Source of the DNA: Kineosporia sp. A_224
GTDB taxonomy: Bacteria > Actinomycetota > Actinomycetes > Actinomycetales > Kineosporiaceae
Direction: 5' to 3'
Length of the DNA: 43,583 nt
Assembly: GCF_002198655.1 (NCBI RefSeq)
Contig: NZ_MWLN01000231.1
Span: forward strand, 1 to 43,583
A program made the position numbers and the translations under genes. The notes under the pieces are model-generated. The model saw nothing but the letters and a program-made list of their open reading frames with translations, did no database searches and had not been told where the DNA came from. How positions within the stretch are numbered: the stretch's first letter is position 1; each line of letters opens with the position of its first letter. Positions 26,001 to 34,502 of the stretch are shown here, in pieces.

Positions 26001-27280
26001 TGCAGGCTCTGTCCGGGGACGACGCCCGGACGGCGGTCGAGGAGCACCACCGCGCTGTCGAGGAACGCGACCTGGCCAGCCGACGCGTCCGGCCGGCACG
26101 GGAGGACGTCGTGAGGTGGACGTCCGAGGTCAGCACGCTGGCTGAACGACTGCTCACGGCCCAGGGCACCGAACGTGACGCACGCCCGGTTGCGGACGGC
26201 CGCCGCTCGGCACTCGCCGCGCTGCTGACCGTCCCGGGGGTGTCCGAGGTGATTCTCGGTGGGGCGACCACGGCCGCCGACGGCACGCTTGACGAGGTCG
26301 GCGCTGCGCTGGCCGGACGCCGTTCAGCCGGCAGGAAGTCACTGCGGGAGCGGTACGACACCGCCCGGGCCGCCCTCGCCGGCACGTGGGCCCTGGACCC
26401 CGGAGACAGCCAGGGCGAGCTGGACACGTTCGTCCTCACTCATGACGACGTCACCTACACCCCGCCCACCGCCACCCGCCGGGCCGCCGAGCTCAAGGAA
26501 CGCGCCCAGGCCGCCCTGGCCGCCGCGGAGGAGAGCGCCCTGCGCGACTTCGTCATCGGCCGGCTCCCCAGCGCGATCGGCACCGCCTGGACGCGCCTGC
26601 ACGACTGGGTGACGGACGTCAACCGCAAGATGCGTGCCGCCGAGGCCTCGTCCGGTGTCGGCGTCCGGGTCCGCGCCCGGCTCGCCGACGACCTGCCCCC
26701 GGCGGCCCGCACCGTCTACGAGCTGGCCTGCACCGTCGCCGACGCCGACCGCAGCCGTGAGCAGAAGGCCCAGATCGGTCAGGCGATCCAGCAGCTCATC
26801 GCCGCCGCCGACGGCCCGTCGATGACCGAGCGTCTCGCCGCTGCCGTCGACGTCCGTGAATGGGTCGACGTCCACTACGAGGTCATCCGCCCGGGCGGTA
26901 CCGCGCAACGCTGGTCGGCCCGCACCGGGCTGTCCGGCGGGGAACGCCGCCTCGTCGTCCTGGCCCCGATGCTCGCCGCCGTGGCAGCCGCCTACGACAG
27001 CCTCGCCGGCACCGGGCTACGGCTCACCGCCCTCGACGAGGTCCCGGCCGAGGTCGACGAACGCGGCCGCGAAGGGCTCGCCCGCTACCTCGCAGACCTC
27101 GACCTCGACCTCGTCTGCACCAGCTACCTGTGGGACGGCGCGCCCGGCGCCTGGGACGGCGTCGACGCCCACGACCTCGAGGCCGGCCCCGACGGCACGG
27201 TCGTCGCGTTCCCGATGCTCATCCGCGGCCTGATCGACCTGCCCGGCGACCACTTCGCAGCCACCGGTCCTTCGACGTGA
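23042..27280 (+). CDS. jetC: Wadjet type II JetC, SMC-like ATPase (TIGR02680)
   Basis: The 1412-aa product is the motor ATPase of the system and probably extrudes DNA loops. The N-terminal head carries the Walker A motif GPNGTGKT (58-65) after the beta-strand SGRLLL, and SLMREGATGKRRYGYVWM follows. About 1000 residues in the middle are rich in Ala, Glu and Arg heptad-like stretches, consistent with long coiled coils broken by acidic Gly/Asp loops. The C-terminal head has the ABC signature LSGGERR near residue 1297, the Walker B region LRLTALDEVPAEVD and CTSYLWDGAPGAWDG. TIGR02680 defines this four-gene cluster. The GTG start overlaps the jetB stop (GTGA) and its stop overlaps the jetD start the same way. 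Confidence 0.93.
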   Translation: MTLDLPTPLFADDDLQPPSGHPERFGGRWRLIGAGLSNVWRYGDLVLDAGSGRLLLRGPNGTGKTTALEALWPYLLDLNARQLVAGKARTTSLASLMREGATGKRRYGYVWMTLEGPGSEGRRSFGVRLQYSDGATPTVKVLPFTIPGTPLTDLALHGADRAPLTLEQFTETVERVGGQLFDDEDEYLTHLAAQVWQTTPTQLRDLAQRIRAVRNPSLLGDVSPRAAAEALREALPTVAEDVVTATAEALAESDATRQAFARDSQAADVLDAFAATWAGHVVAVVADLHRLAVEAEAAVTSAVRARRAIERDHEKALATLETAHAVDVEVTDRLRDLDARIQTLEHSDAYRAAGALSALEQQLTAEQRLADDTSARLLTSAAEVRRRTGDLRDALTDIDHDLDEVLLTATSADPAAALPEPILRWSTRPRATVTVGQATADPGPAVDLDNGTTRLDDAAAGWTALARAHTQRAADAQLALADHRSAVAGAQRAADAAQQTAGRAERESDVARQEAERATAQAVRAADALLDAVGAWGDDDRIGDDRTSDDDSRAAGSGDADAEEPDDRLAQGLVDDLRGAEPSQVVNEVRSWRAAAAGRAARICARLTEERRQRLATAQALRTEAVSLRTEAAELRAGRPLPLPRPHWLDDHDDSRSLAVALEWAPTCSDPRERALVETALAASGLLAATLSSSGAETTSWRVGPFGLPMTASLAGVLTVDPTHPLADVAADVLRRIAVRESAEPRPGLAPDDASAGPGGTGSEDEGVTIVIGRDGTFRAGPLVGHAPGADDATALPPAQHIGAAQRLAAALARADQLDHDAEVLEGQAVAAIEDADRLARRADNVDRRAGAFPTTDDLERYEARRAAAATRAHELSRAAHDAVTAAQEAAEAAAGARREWAERTCGRDLPADVDELDTIRADSGRTADTLHRAAAAITGSLRRRVERLHSDAASVDAAATDLTTLRMAALDAHDEAAGTAEKVRTLQALSGDDARTAVEEHHRAVEERDLASRRVRPAREDVVRWTSEVSTLAERLLTAQGTERDARPVADGRRSALAALLTVPGVSEVILGGATTAADGTLDEVGAALAGRRSAGRKSLRERYDTARAALAGTWALDPGDSQGELDTFVLTHDDVTYTPPTATRRAAELKERAQAALAAAEESALRDFVIGRLPSAIGTAWTRLHDWVTDVNRKMRAAEASSGVGVRVRARLADDLPPAARTVYELACTVADADRSREQKAQIGQAIQQLIAAADGPSMTERLAAAVDVREWVDVHYEVIRPGGTAQRWSARTGLSGGERRLVVLAPMLAAVAAAYDSLAGTGLRLTALDEVPAEVDERGREGLARYLADLDLDLVCTSYLWDGAPGAWDGVDAHDLEAGPDGTVVAFPMLIRGLIDLPGDHFAATGPST

Positions 27281-28569
27281 CCGGGTGCCCCTACTGCTCG
27301 GGTGTCTGCCGCGACGCTGACCTCGCCCCGCTGCTCTCCCCCGACCTGGCATGGCTCTGGGAGAGCGTCGCCACGGCGGCCGACCGGCGCGGCGACGCCG
27401 ACCTCGTCATCGGCCGACTGGCCCTCACCGGCCCCGCCGACCCCACCGCGCGGACCGCGGCCGTGGGCCTGCTCGGGGGTTCACCGCTGCGCGCCGGCTC
27501 TCGCCGAATCGTCGAACTGGCCGATCTGACGGCACGGCTGACCGTCCGCGGGCCGGAACTGACACCCGGGGCCGTCGCGGCCCACGCCCTGCGGCGGCGG
27601 CTGGCGACCAGAGCAGCCGCCCACCGCGACCGGGACGCGTTGCTGCAGTCTCTCGAGCAGGCCCTCGAGGCACATCTGGCCCGGCTCCCGGACCACGTTG
27701 CGGAGCGGGTAGACAGCGCGCGCGTCTGGCAGCGGCTGCGCAGCACCGGATGGTCGGCCCGCCTCGCCGGGCAGCCCGACCCGTTCGCTCTTGCCACTCA
27801 CGCGGTGGGCGTACTGGCCGCCCTGCCGCAGCCGCCCCAGCGAGCCGATCGGCGCACGCTCGTGCCGACCGACCCGCACGCTCTCGACGACGGCACCCCG
27901 CTGGCCGGCCTCGTCCTCGCCCTCACCGGACTGGCGGGTACCCGTCCACGCGCCGCCTGGCACGTGCTCGGGGTCGACTGCGACGACCTCACCGGCGGCG
28001 TGCTCGCCCTCGGCATCCACCCGTCCGGCTGGACCGTTCCGGCGGACGCCGTCGTCACGCTGCCGCCGCGTGAGCTGGCCCGCTGCACCTGGCCGCAGCC
28101 GCCGCACGACGCCTGGGTGTTCGTCACCGAGAACCCGTCGGTGACCGCCGCCGCTGCAACGCTGGCCGCTGGATCGACGGCGCCGATCCGGCTGCTGTGC
28201 ACCGTCGGCACCCCGTCCGGGCTCGAAGCGGCCGCCATCGCCCGCCTCGCCGACACCGGCTGGAGGATCGCCGTCCGCGCCGACTTCGACCGCGCCGGCC
28301 TGGCACACGTGCGCACCCTTCTCGAGGCCTGCCCGAGCGCAGTCCCGTGGCGCATGGGCTTCCAGGACTACGTCATGGCGCTCGGCAACCTCACGGTCCC
28401 GGCCGCCTCGGCCAGTGGGCCTGGCGCCGCCGACCTGCGAGCGGCCGATACCCCCTGGGATCCCGACCTGGCCACTGCCATGACCGGCGCTGGACGGCCG
28501 GCCTTTGAAGAGGCACTGCTTGACCCGCTCCTCGCCGACCTCGCCGCGGGACGGCCGCCCGCCCTCTGA
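27277..28569 (+). CDS. jetD: Wadjet type II JetD, Toprim nuclease (DUF2399, TIGR02679)
   Basis: JetD is the nuclease of the complex and cuts DNA that the SMC motor has bent or reeled in. The 430-aa product begins with CPYCSGVC, a CxxC-x2-C cluster that may bind metal. The C-terminal Toprim signatures are clear: VFVTENPS with Glu285, and VRADFDRAG with Asp336 and Asp338 (the DxD pair), so the catalytic metal ligands appear intact. SGLEAAAIARLADTGW lies between them. The GTG at 27277 overlaps the jetC stop as GTGA. It is the last gene of the operon, and a 194-base non-coding gap separates it from the convergent ATPase gene. Confidence 0.9.
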   Translation: MTGCPYCSGVCRDADLAPLLSPDLAWLWESVATAADRRGDADLVIGRLALTGPADPTARTAAVGLLGGSPLRAGSRRIVELADLTARLTVRGPELTPGAVAAHALRRRLATRAAAHRDRDALLQSLEQALEAHLARLPDHVAERVDSARVWQRLRSTGWSARLAGQPDPFALATHAVGVLAALPQPPQRADRRTLVPTDPHALDDGTPLAGLVLALTGLAGTRPRAAWHVLGVDCDDLTGGVLALGIHPSGWTVPADAVVTLPPRELARCTWPQPPHDAWVFVTENPSVTAAAATLAAGSTAPIRLLCTVGTPSGLEAAAIARLADTGWRIAVRADFDRAGLAHVRTLLEACPSAVPWRMGFQDYVMALGNLTVPAASASGPGAADLRAADTPWDPDLATAMTGAGRPAFEEALLDPLLADLAAGRPPAL

Positions 28570-28763
28570 CGGCCTGGAGGAAGACAGCTGGCGAGGCGAA
28601 GTGGGTGAAGTGCTGACGCGCTGAGCAGGGTAGGTGACGCGATCTCGCTCCGCTGGACCGACTCCGCCGAGAGCGGCAGCGCACCGAAGAGGCAGGGCCA
28701 CCGCCGGTTCACCGTCGCCTTCCACCGCGCCGCATCCTTCACCCGGGTCTGACTACCTCGCGC

Positions 28764-30008
28764 TCAGGACCAGAGCGCAGCGATCGGGACCGCCCAGACT
28801 CGTTCGTCGAGCTCGAACGGCTGCGGCCCGGTGTGGAAGACGACGCCACGGACGAAGCCGGCGCCGAGTTCGTCCCGCAGCCAGAGCAGATGCTTGGCAT
28901 CTCTGCGTGTGGGCACGGTTCCGGCCTTGACCTCGACGGCGACGAGGCGGCCGGCGCCGAGGTCGAGCACGAGGTCGACCTCCTGGCGGCCCCCCTCGGT
29001 GCGCAGGTGGTGCAGGCGTGCGCGTGGCCTGAGCAGTTCGACCTCCGGGCGCAGTTGCGCCGCGACGAAGGTGTCGAGCACGCGTCCCAGGAGATCCGGG
29101 TCGGACAGCACCGCGGTCTCGTTGATCCGGGCAGCGGCCATCGCCAGCGCCGGGTCGGTGAGGTACCGCTTGGGGCGCTTGGCGAGTCGGGAAAGCCGGT
29201 TGGACGCCCACGCCGGGACCAGGTCGAGCAGGTACAGCGCCGAGAGCAGCCGGTCGTAGGCGTCGGCTGTCCGCTTGTCGATCCCGGCCGTCTCGAACAG
29301 CGTCGTGTCCGTCGGCAGGCCGGCCGTGGACAGCGCGAGGGTCTCGAGGTAGCGGCGCAGCCGGACCGGGTCCCGAGTCTGACCGGCGGCCGCCACGTCG
29401 CGGGTCACGACGTGCTCGACGTACGAGTCCAGCCAAGACTCCCGGACGTCGCCGGGCAGACGCAACGCCGGTTCGGGGAAGCCGGAGGCGGCCGCCAGCC
29501 TCACATAGCCGTCGAGGTCCGGCGCTGACGCCGGCATCCGGACAGCCGACAGGTCCCCGGACAGCACGGCCTCCAACAGCCCCGACCCATCGGTCCGGCC
29601 GTCTATCTCACGGCGGGTGAGGCCGTGCAGGACGACGCGGATCACCCGCCCCGTTCCCGGCCAGGTTGCGGACGTCAGGTCCGCCTCGACGCTCCCCGTG
29701 AGCAGGAACCGGCCGGGCCTCGGGTTGTCGTCCACAGCACGCTTGACGGCGCCGAGGACCTGCGGGACCTCCTGCCACTCGTCGATGAGGACCGGCTCGA
29801 TCGAACGGCGCAGGGCCGCGTCCGGGTCTGCGGCCACCACGGTCGCCGTCGCCGCGTCGTCCAGCCGAAGGACGCTGGCGGCCAACCGACGGACCGTCGT
29901 CGTCTTCCCGGCCGCCCGTGGGCCCGTGACCATGACGCTCGGGGCCGCCGCCATGAGCTCGGCAAGCCGGCCGTCAGCAAGCCTCGGGCGATACGCTGCA
30001 CCATCCAC
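28764..30008 (-). CDS. AAA ATPase with DUF4143 C-terminal domain
   Basis: The 414-aa protein has an N-terminal P-loop (VMVTGPRAAGKTTTVRRLA), an acidic Walker B-like strand (PVLIDEWQEVP) and sensor region FLLTGSVEADL, typical of AAA_14 proteins. The C-terminal half matches DUF4143: DSYVEHVVTRDVAAAGQ, then KRYLTDPALAMA and the nuclease-like strand GGRQEVDLVLDLGAGRLVAVEVKAG. That last segment looks like a PD-(D/E)XK core (D ... ExK). The family is widespread and mobile, and its function is not well defined. The GTG at 30008 starts just after an AT-rich region with a perfect palindrome, which suggests autoregulation. It is convergent with jetD. Confidence 0.88.
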   Translation of the reverse strand: MDGAAYRPRLADGRLAELMAAAPSVMVTGPRAAGKTTTVRRLAASVLRLDDAATATVVAADPDAALRRSIEPVLIDEWQEVPQVLGAVKRAVDDNPRPGRFLLTGSVEADLTSATWPGTGRVIRVVLHGLTRREIDGRTDGSGLLEAVLSGDLSAVRMPASAPDLDGYVRLAAASGFPEPALRLPGDVRESWLDSYVEHVVTRDVAAAGQTRDPVRLRRYLETLALSTAGLPTDTTLFETAGIDKRTADAYDRLLSALYLLDLVPAWASNRLSRLAKRPKRYLTDPALAMAAARINETAVLSDPDLLGRVLDTFVAAQLRPEVELLRPRARLHHLRTEGGRQEVDLVLDLGAGRLVAVEVKAGTVPTRRDAKHLLWLRDELGAGFVRGVVFHTGPQPFELDERVWAVPIAALWS

Positions 30009-30033
30009 GCACCGAACAATACATGTTTCCCAC

Positions 30034-30048
30034 AGTACACAGTGTACT
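30034..30048. promoter_or_regulatory. Perfect palindrome upstream of the DUF4143 ATPase
   Basis: AGTACAC-a-GTGTACT lies 26-40 bases upstream of the GTG start of the leftward ATPase gene, in a local AT-rich pocket unlike its surroundings. This position fits an operator overlapping the core promoter. Confidence 0.5.
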
Positions 30049-30104
30049 TTTCATGCAACTACTGCTCCATGTTCCACACAAGGGTCAGGGTGCCGGCAGA
30101 GGCG

Positions 30105-30200
30105 GTCGCGGCTTGACGCGGCGTCGGAATCATTGGGCGGCAGGGCGTGGCCGTAGGTCCGTAAGCTGGTCGAGGCGTCGCGGCACCCCGGGCTCGGTCG
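30105..30200 (-). pseudogene. Relic of an integrase C-terminus
   Basis: The minus-strand translation includes CRDASTSLRTYGHALPPNDS, which mirrors the end of the intact integrase (GHRDASTTLRIYSHALPLTD). The DNA is also clearly similar (for example CTGGTCGAGGCGTCGCGG against GTGGTCGAGGCGTCGCGG). Only the last ~35 codons remain, with the expected catalytic Tyr retained, and no usable frame continues upstream. It is either the remains of an earlier related element or a partial duplication. Confidence 0.7.
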
Positions 30201-30463
30201 CGGCGCCGGCGCCCGGCGGGGCCCGAACGCCACCGCGACAAGGTCCCGCAAGGGCGCGACCGCGGGATTGGCGTCGTTGCCGGATACCAGCGACCCGCGC
30301 CCGTACGCTCGATGCGATGCGGCTTTCACGCACTCGGCAGTGATCGTTCTCCGCACCCGTCGCTCCGTCGCTGCGTTGCGACGCTGCCGCACCTGACCGG
30401 GTGACCGCACGCGCCCGCCTCGCCACGCGTCGTTCGCTGGGGCTCTCCAGAGAGCTCAGTCGC

Positions 30464-31669
30464 TCATCGGTACAGCTCGTCGAGCCGTGCTGCCGCGTCG
30501 GAGTCGGTGAGCGGCAGGGCATGACTGTAGATCCGCAGGGTGGTCGAGGCGTCGCGGTGCCCGAGGCGCTGCTGGGCCTGCAGGATGTCGCCCTGACCGA
30601 CCAGGACGGTCGCGACGGTGTGCCGCAGCCGGTGCAGGGTGACGTCGACATGCCCGGCACGGTGGGCGAGGTCGGCGAACCAGTGCCCGGCGCATCCGGC
30701 CGTCAAGCGGGTGCGATGGTCCGGGCGTCGCGAGAACAGCCACGGACCGAAGGGCGATGCGCCCGCGGACGCCGGGTTGGTCGCCGATTCGTCCGCTCGC
30801 CGATCCGCGGCCTGCCACGTTGCGACCATGGAGCGCCACAGGTCGGCGGTGGTGGCACCGAGGGTGAGCCGTCGGATCCGGCCGGTCTTCGTCGGGCCGA
30901 CGACTTCGCAGGAGGCAGCGCGGGCGATGGTCAGGACGTCGCCGTCGAGGTCGTCGAGCTGGAGGCAGGCGAGCTCGCCGCGCCGGGCGCCGGTGTCGGC
31001 GGCGAGCCGGACGAGCAGGAGGACCTGCTGGGCGCGGTGCAGGCGACGCGCGGCGGCCGGGCTGGCGTCGCGAGCCTCGGTGGCGACGACGACGTCGTCC
31101 TCCGCGTGGCGGATGAGCGCCCGGACGACGTCCACCGGGGCGTGCAGGCGGGATCCGGGCTGGCGCGGTCCTCGGGTGCCGGCGAGCGGGAACCGGTCGA
31201 TGACGCCTTCGGCGTAGGCGTGACCGAGTGCCGAGCGCAGGACCCGGACCCGCGCCGACACCGTCGGTTCGGGGACGCCGGCCGCACGCCACGCGCTGCA
31301 GGCCGCTCGAGGTACCGGTGGGGAGACGTCGGTCGCTCGCCGGGCAGCGAGCCGGTCGCGGCGCAGGAACCCGACGGTCGAGCGGTACCCGGCCTGGGTG
31401 GCGGGCCGCCAGCCGTGGTCGGTGGCGAGCCACTGGGCGAGCAGTTCGCCGACGGTGATCGCCGGTCGCAGGCGCGGGTCGTGTCGGAGCAGGCCGGCGG
31501 CGTCCGCCCAGCGGGCCCGGGCGGCGACCGCGTCGTCAGCACCGCCGTGGACCGTGATCGACCGACGTCTGCTGCGGCCGCTGACCGGATCGGGTCCGAG
31601 CGCGACCCGGACCTCCCAGACACCCGGGCGTCGTTGCCGGACCGAGCCGCTGCCGCGTGCGCTGCGCAT
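30464..31669 (-). CDS. Tyrosine recombinase/integrase of the tRNA-Arg island
   Basis: The 401-aa site-specific recombinase has an N-terminal arm-binding region (SGSVRQRRPGVWEVRVALG), a SAM-like core-binding domain (ITVGELLAQWLATDHGWRP) and a catalytic domain. Catalytic residues are visible: Arg229 in DTGARRGEL, Lys261 in PTKTGR, His346 and Arg349 in LHRLRHT, His371 in LGHRDAST, and nucleophile Tyr381 in LRIYSH. It is transcribed away from the tRNA-Arg end, and its ATG lies about 105 bases inside the right attachment repeat, the usual place for an island integrase. No strong Shine-Dalgarno sequence is seen before the ATG at 31669. Confidence 0.95.
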   Translation of the reverse strand: MRSARGSGSVRQRRPGVWEVRVALGPDPVSGRSRRRSITVHGGADDAVAARARWADAAGLLRHDPRLRPAITVGELLAQWLATDHGWRPATQAGYRSTVGFLRRDRLAARRATDVSPPVPRAACSAWRAAGVPEPTVSARVRVLRSALGHAYAEGVIDRFPLAGTRGPRQPGSRLHAPVDVVRALIRHAEDDVVVATEARDASPAAARRLHRAQQVLLLVRLAADTGARRGELACLQLDDLDGDVLTIARAASCEVVGPTKTGRIRRLTLGATTADLWRSMVATWQAADRRADESATNPASAGASPFGPWLFSRRPDHRTRLTAGCAGHWFADLAHRAGHVDVTLHRLRHTVATVLVGQGDILQAQQRLGHRDASTTLRIYSHALPLTDSDAAARLDELYR

Positions 31670-31773
31670 GATCGACGCTAGTCACGGCCGGGTCGCCGAC
31701 GCCAGCGGCCGAGGTCGCTGACGCACAAGAGGGCCGGTCAGTGGGATGCGTAGTGGGACGGCGGCGAGCCGAC

Positions 31774-31887
31774 CCCGGGAACCAAATCGGCCTCCGCCCC
31801 GCGTTTCCGCAGTTCGGAGGCCGTTTCGGTCGCTGTCTCAACGAGTGCGCCCGAAGGGATTCGAACCCCTAACCTTCTGATCCGTAG
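31774..31887. repeat. Right attachment repeat (attR) overlapping tRNA-Arg
   Basis: This is the second copy of the 114-bp direct repeat (first copy 19711-19824). Here it is continuous with the tRNA 5' half, so the repeat ends inside the anticodon loop. This copy is probably island-derived, restoring the tRNA after integration. Confidence 0.93.
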
Positions 31888-31918
31888 TCAGATGCTCTAT
31901 CCGTTGAGCTACGGGCGC
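31846..31918 (-). tRNA. tRNA-Arg (anticodon ACG)
   Basis: The minus strand folds as a 73-base cloverleaf. The acceptor stem is GCGCCCG paired with CGGGCGC, with discriminator A. The D-arm contains GCTC..GAGC, the anticodon stem is CTGA/TCAG with loop CTACGGA (anticodon ACG, reading CGN codons through inosine), and the T-loop is GGTTCGAATCC. CCA is not encoded. Its 3' half is the island attachment site. Confidence 0.95.
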
Positions 31919-32459
31919 GTGCTCCCCGGCCAGGCCGGGCAACGGGTACCGAGGATACCCGAACGGGCCGCTGGGACCGAATCGGGTTTCGGGAGCCGGC
32001 CGCCGCAGCGCACGCGTCCGCTCGGACCGGCCCGGGTCCGGGCCGCCACCGGTGGCCGCTCTCGACGGGGCGCTGACCCGGGCCTGAGGTCGCGGCCCGT
32101 GACGACGCAGCATCCCGAGACGCTCGGGCGATGTGTCCCGGCGGCACCTCAGGAGACCGGCGACCTTGTGAACACGTGACGTTCCGTAAACGGTTTCATC
32201 GCCTCGCACCCCACTGACAACGCTGTCGACAGCGGCTTTTTGCACAAGAACGGCGATTGGCTTTCACGCAGGTCAGGGGCTTGTGACTAGTTTCACTAGG
32301 CTCCCACCGGGGAAGTGTTCACATCGCCGGGCACCGCTCTTACGGTGGTTGAGCGGCCGGTAACACGGATGTAGCACCCCAGTGATGTCACGCCGCGTAA
32401 CCAGGACGACAGCCGGTCGATCCGGCTTCCGCAAGCACCCCCCGAGGAAAGGGCAGCCA
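31919..32459. other. Intergenic region between tRNA-Arg and pckG
   Basis: About 540 bases without a convincing gene. It must hold the tRNA-Arg promoter (leftward) and the first pckG promoter (rightward). Visible items are a palindrome CGCTGTCGACAGCG at 32221-32234 followed by GGCTTTTT, and a CRP-type box at 32282-32297. Short open frames on both strands use codons unlike the neighbouring genes and were not called. Confidence 0.6.
32282..32297. promoter_or_regulatory. CRP/GlxR-type binding site upstream of pckG
   Basis: TGTGA-ctagtt-TCACT matches the CRP-family consensus TGTGA-n6-TCACA at nine of ten specified positions. It is about 165 bases upstream of the pckG start. cAMP-responsive control of PEPCK would fit gluconeogenic regulation; binding is inferred. 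Confidence 0.5.
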
Positions 32460-34355
32460 GTGACCACGACCGACGAGACCCGGACGACCACGCCGGCCAC
32501 CACGCCGGGCACCGGCATCGACCTGACCGGCGTTGCCGCCGCGGACCTCGCGGCCGTCGTCGCGCAGTCCGCCCCGACCTCCCACACCCGCCTCGTCGCC
32601 TGGGTCACCGAGGTCGCCGCCCTCACCACGCCGGACCGCATCCACTGGGTCGACGGCACCGAGGCCGAGCGCGACGCCCTCGTCGCCGGCCTCGTCGAGG
32701 CGGGCACCTTCGTGCCGCTGGAGAAGAAGGCCAACTCGTACTGGTGCGCGAGCGACCCGAGCGACGTCGCCCGTGTCGAGGACCGCACCTACATCTGCTC
32801 CGTCGACCCGGACGACGCCGGCCCGACGAACAACTGGCGCGACCCGGGCGAGATGCGCGCCCTGATGTCCGACCTGTACCGCGGCTCGATGAAGGGCCGC
32901 ACGATGTACGTCATCCCGTTCGTCATGGGGCACCTCGACGCGAAGAAGCCGTTCTTCGGCGTGGAGATCAGCGACAGCGCCTACGTCGTCGCCTCGATGC
33001 GGATCATGGCCCGCGTCGGCACCGAGGTGCTCTCGGTCATGGGCGAGGACGCCCCGTTCGTCCCCTGCCTGCACTCGGTCGGCGCCCCGCTCGAGCCCGG
33101 CCAGGCCGACGTCTCGTGGCCGTGCAACGACACGAAGTACATCGTCCACTTCCCCGAGGCCCGCGAGATCTGGTCCTACGGCTCGGGCTACGGCGGCAAC
33201 GCCCTGCTCGGCAAGAAGTGCTACTCGCTGCGCATCGCCTCCGTCATGGCGCGCGACGAGGGCTGGCTCGCCGAGCACATGCTGATCCTCAAGCTGACCA
33301 ACCCGGAGAACAAGGTCCACTACGTGGCCGCGGCGTTCCCGAGCGCCTGCGGCAAGACGAACCTCGCCATGCTGCAGCCGACGATCCCCGGCTGGAAGGT
33401 CGAGACCCTCGGCGACGACATCGCGTGGATGCGCTTCGGGGACGACGGCCGGCTCTACGCCGTCAACCCCGAGAACGGCCTCTTCGGCGTGGCCCCCGGC
33501 ACCGGCTGGGACACCAACCCCAACGCGATGCACGCGATCGAGAAGGGGGACAGCATCTTCACCAACGTCGCCCTCACCGACGACGGCGACGTGTGGTGGG
33601 AGGGCATGACGCCGGAGAAGCCCGCGCACCTCACGGGCTGGAAGGGCGGCGACTGGACGCCGGCCTCCGAGGAGCCCTCGTCGCACCCGAACAGCCGGTT
33701 CTGCACGCCGATCCGGAACTGCCCGATCCTCGCGCCGGAGTACGACGACCCGAACGGCGTCCCGATCTCGGCGATCCTCTTCGGCGGCCGCCGCAAGACG
33801 ACCATCCCGCTCGTCACCGAGGCCCGGGACTGGGCGCACGGCGTCTTCATGGGCTCGACGATCTCCAGCGAGACGACCGCCGCGGCGACCGGCGCCGTGG
33901 GCGTCGTCCGCCGCGACCCGATGGCGATGCTGCCGTTCATGGGCTACCACGCCGGTGACTACTTCCAGCACTGGCTGAACGTCGGCAAGCAGGCCGACGC
34001 CTCCAAGCTGCCGAAGATCTTCTACGTCAACTGGTTCCGCCGCGACGCCGACGGCGGCTTCGTGTGGCCCGGCTACGGCGAGAACAGCCGCGTCCTCAAG
34101 TGGGTCATCGAGCGCATCGAGGGCACGGCCGACGCGACCGAGACCTTCGTCGGCCACGTCCCGGCCCCGGGCGCGCTCGACACCGACGGCCTCGGCCTCA
34201 CCGCCGAGCAGCTCGAGGTGGCCCTCGCGGTCGACGCCGAGGAGTGGAAGAAGGAGGTCCCGCAGATCGAGGAGTGGTTCGCCAAGATCGGCGACAAGGT
34301 CCCCTCGACGCTGCTCACCGAGCTCGACGGACTCAAGGCCCGCCTCGGTCTGTAG
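32460..34355 (+). CDS. pckG: Phosphoenolpyruvate carboxykinase (GTP), first paralog
   Basis: This enzyme converts oxaloacetate and GTP to phosphoenolpyruvate, CO2 and GDP in gluconeogenesis or anaplerosis. The 631-aa product shows the GTP-PEPCK signatures: [31 protein letters not shown], the P-loop with reactive cysteine [12 protein letters not shown], the metal-binding [24 protein letters not shown] and [12 protein letters not shown]. The GTG at 32460 follows GAGGAAAGG; a frame from 32382 reads non-coding leader. A Thr-rich 30-residue N-terminal tail makes it longer than the second copy. A very strong terminator hairpin follows. Confidence 0.96.
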   Translation: MTTTDETRTTTPATTPGTGIDLTGVAAADLAAVVAQSAPTSHTRLVAWVTEVAALTTPDRIHWVDGTEAERDALVAGLVEAGTFVPLEKKANSYWCASDPSDVARVEDRTYICSVDPDDAGPTNNWRDPGEMRALMSDLYRGSMKGRTMYVIPFVMGHLDAKKPFFGVEISDSAYVVASMRIMARVGTEVLSVMGEDAPFVPCLHSVGAPLEPGQADVSWPCNDTKYIVHFPEAREIWSYGSGYGGNALLGKKCYSLRIASVMARDEGWLAEHMLILKLTNPENKVHYVAAAFPSACGKTNLAMLQPTIPGWKVETLGDDIAWMRFGDDGRLYAVNPENGLFGVAPGTGWDTNPNAMHAIEKGDSIFTNVALTDDGDVWWEGMTPEKPAHLTGWKGGDWTPASEEPSSHPNSRFCTPIRNCPILAPEYDDPNGVPISAILFGGRRKTTIPLVTEARDWAHGVFMGSTISSETTAAATGAVGVVRRDPMAMLPFMGYHAGDYFQHWLNVGKQADASKLPKIFYVNWFRRDADGGFVWPGYGENSRVLKWVIERIEGTADATETFVGHVPAPGALDTDGLGLTAEQLEVALAVDAEEWKKEVPQIEEWFAKIGDKVPSTLLTELDGLKARLGL

Positions 34356-34373
34356 TCCTCGCAGGACGAATAT

Positions 34374-34415
34374 CGCGAACGGCCGGGCGGGGACCTCCCC
34401 GCCCGGCCGTTCGCG
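34374..34415 (+). terminator. Strong terminator after the first pckG
   Basis: A perfect 19-bp inverted repeat with a 4-base loop (ACCT) has arms 34374-34392 and 34397-34415, 18 bases past the pckG stop. It lacks a U-tract but the stem is long and very stable, so it should separate pckG from the regulator gene. Confidence 0.88.
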
Positions 34416-34502
34416 TCCCCGGGCACTCTTCCCACATCGCCCGCGGCACCGCAGTATGGACTTCAGCCCGAACGACCCACTGCCGTGTCATCGGGGGACG
34501 CC

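Larger units (their letters stand above)
19825..31887. mobile_element. Integrative Wadjet defence island at tRNA-Arg(ACG)
   Basis: A 12,063-base segment is bounded by the 114-bp direct repeats. The intact tRNA-Arg is rebuilt at the right end by the island-borne 3' half, and an intact tyrosine integrase gene lies about 100 bases inside that end. The cargo is jetABCD, a DUF4143 ATPase and an integrase relic. No replication, conjugation, excisionase or phage structural genes are visible, so it is a minimal integrative island that may depend on helper functions for transfer. Confidence 0.9.

Noticed and set aside
32388-34157. A 589-codon minus-strand frame opposite the first pckG
   Set aside because: Shadow frame of a clear GTP-PEPCK gene, with low-complexity Arg/Val/Gly composition.
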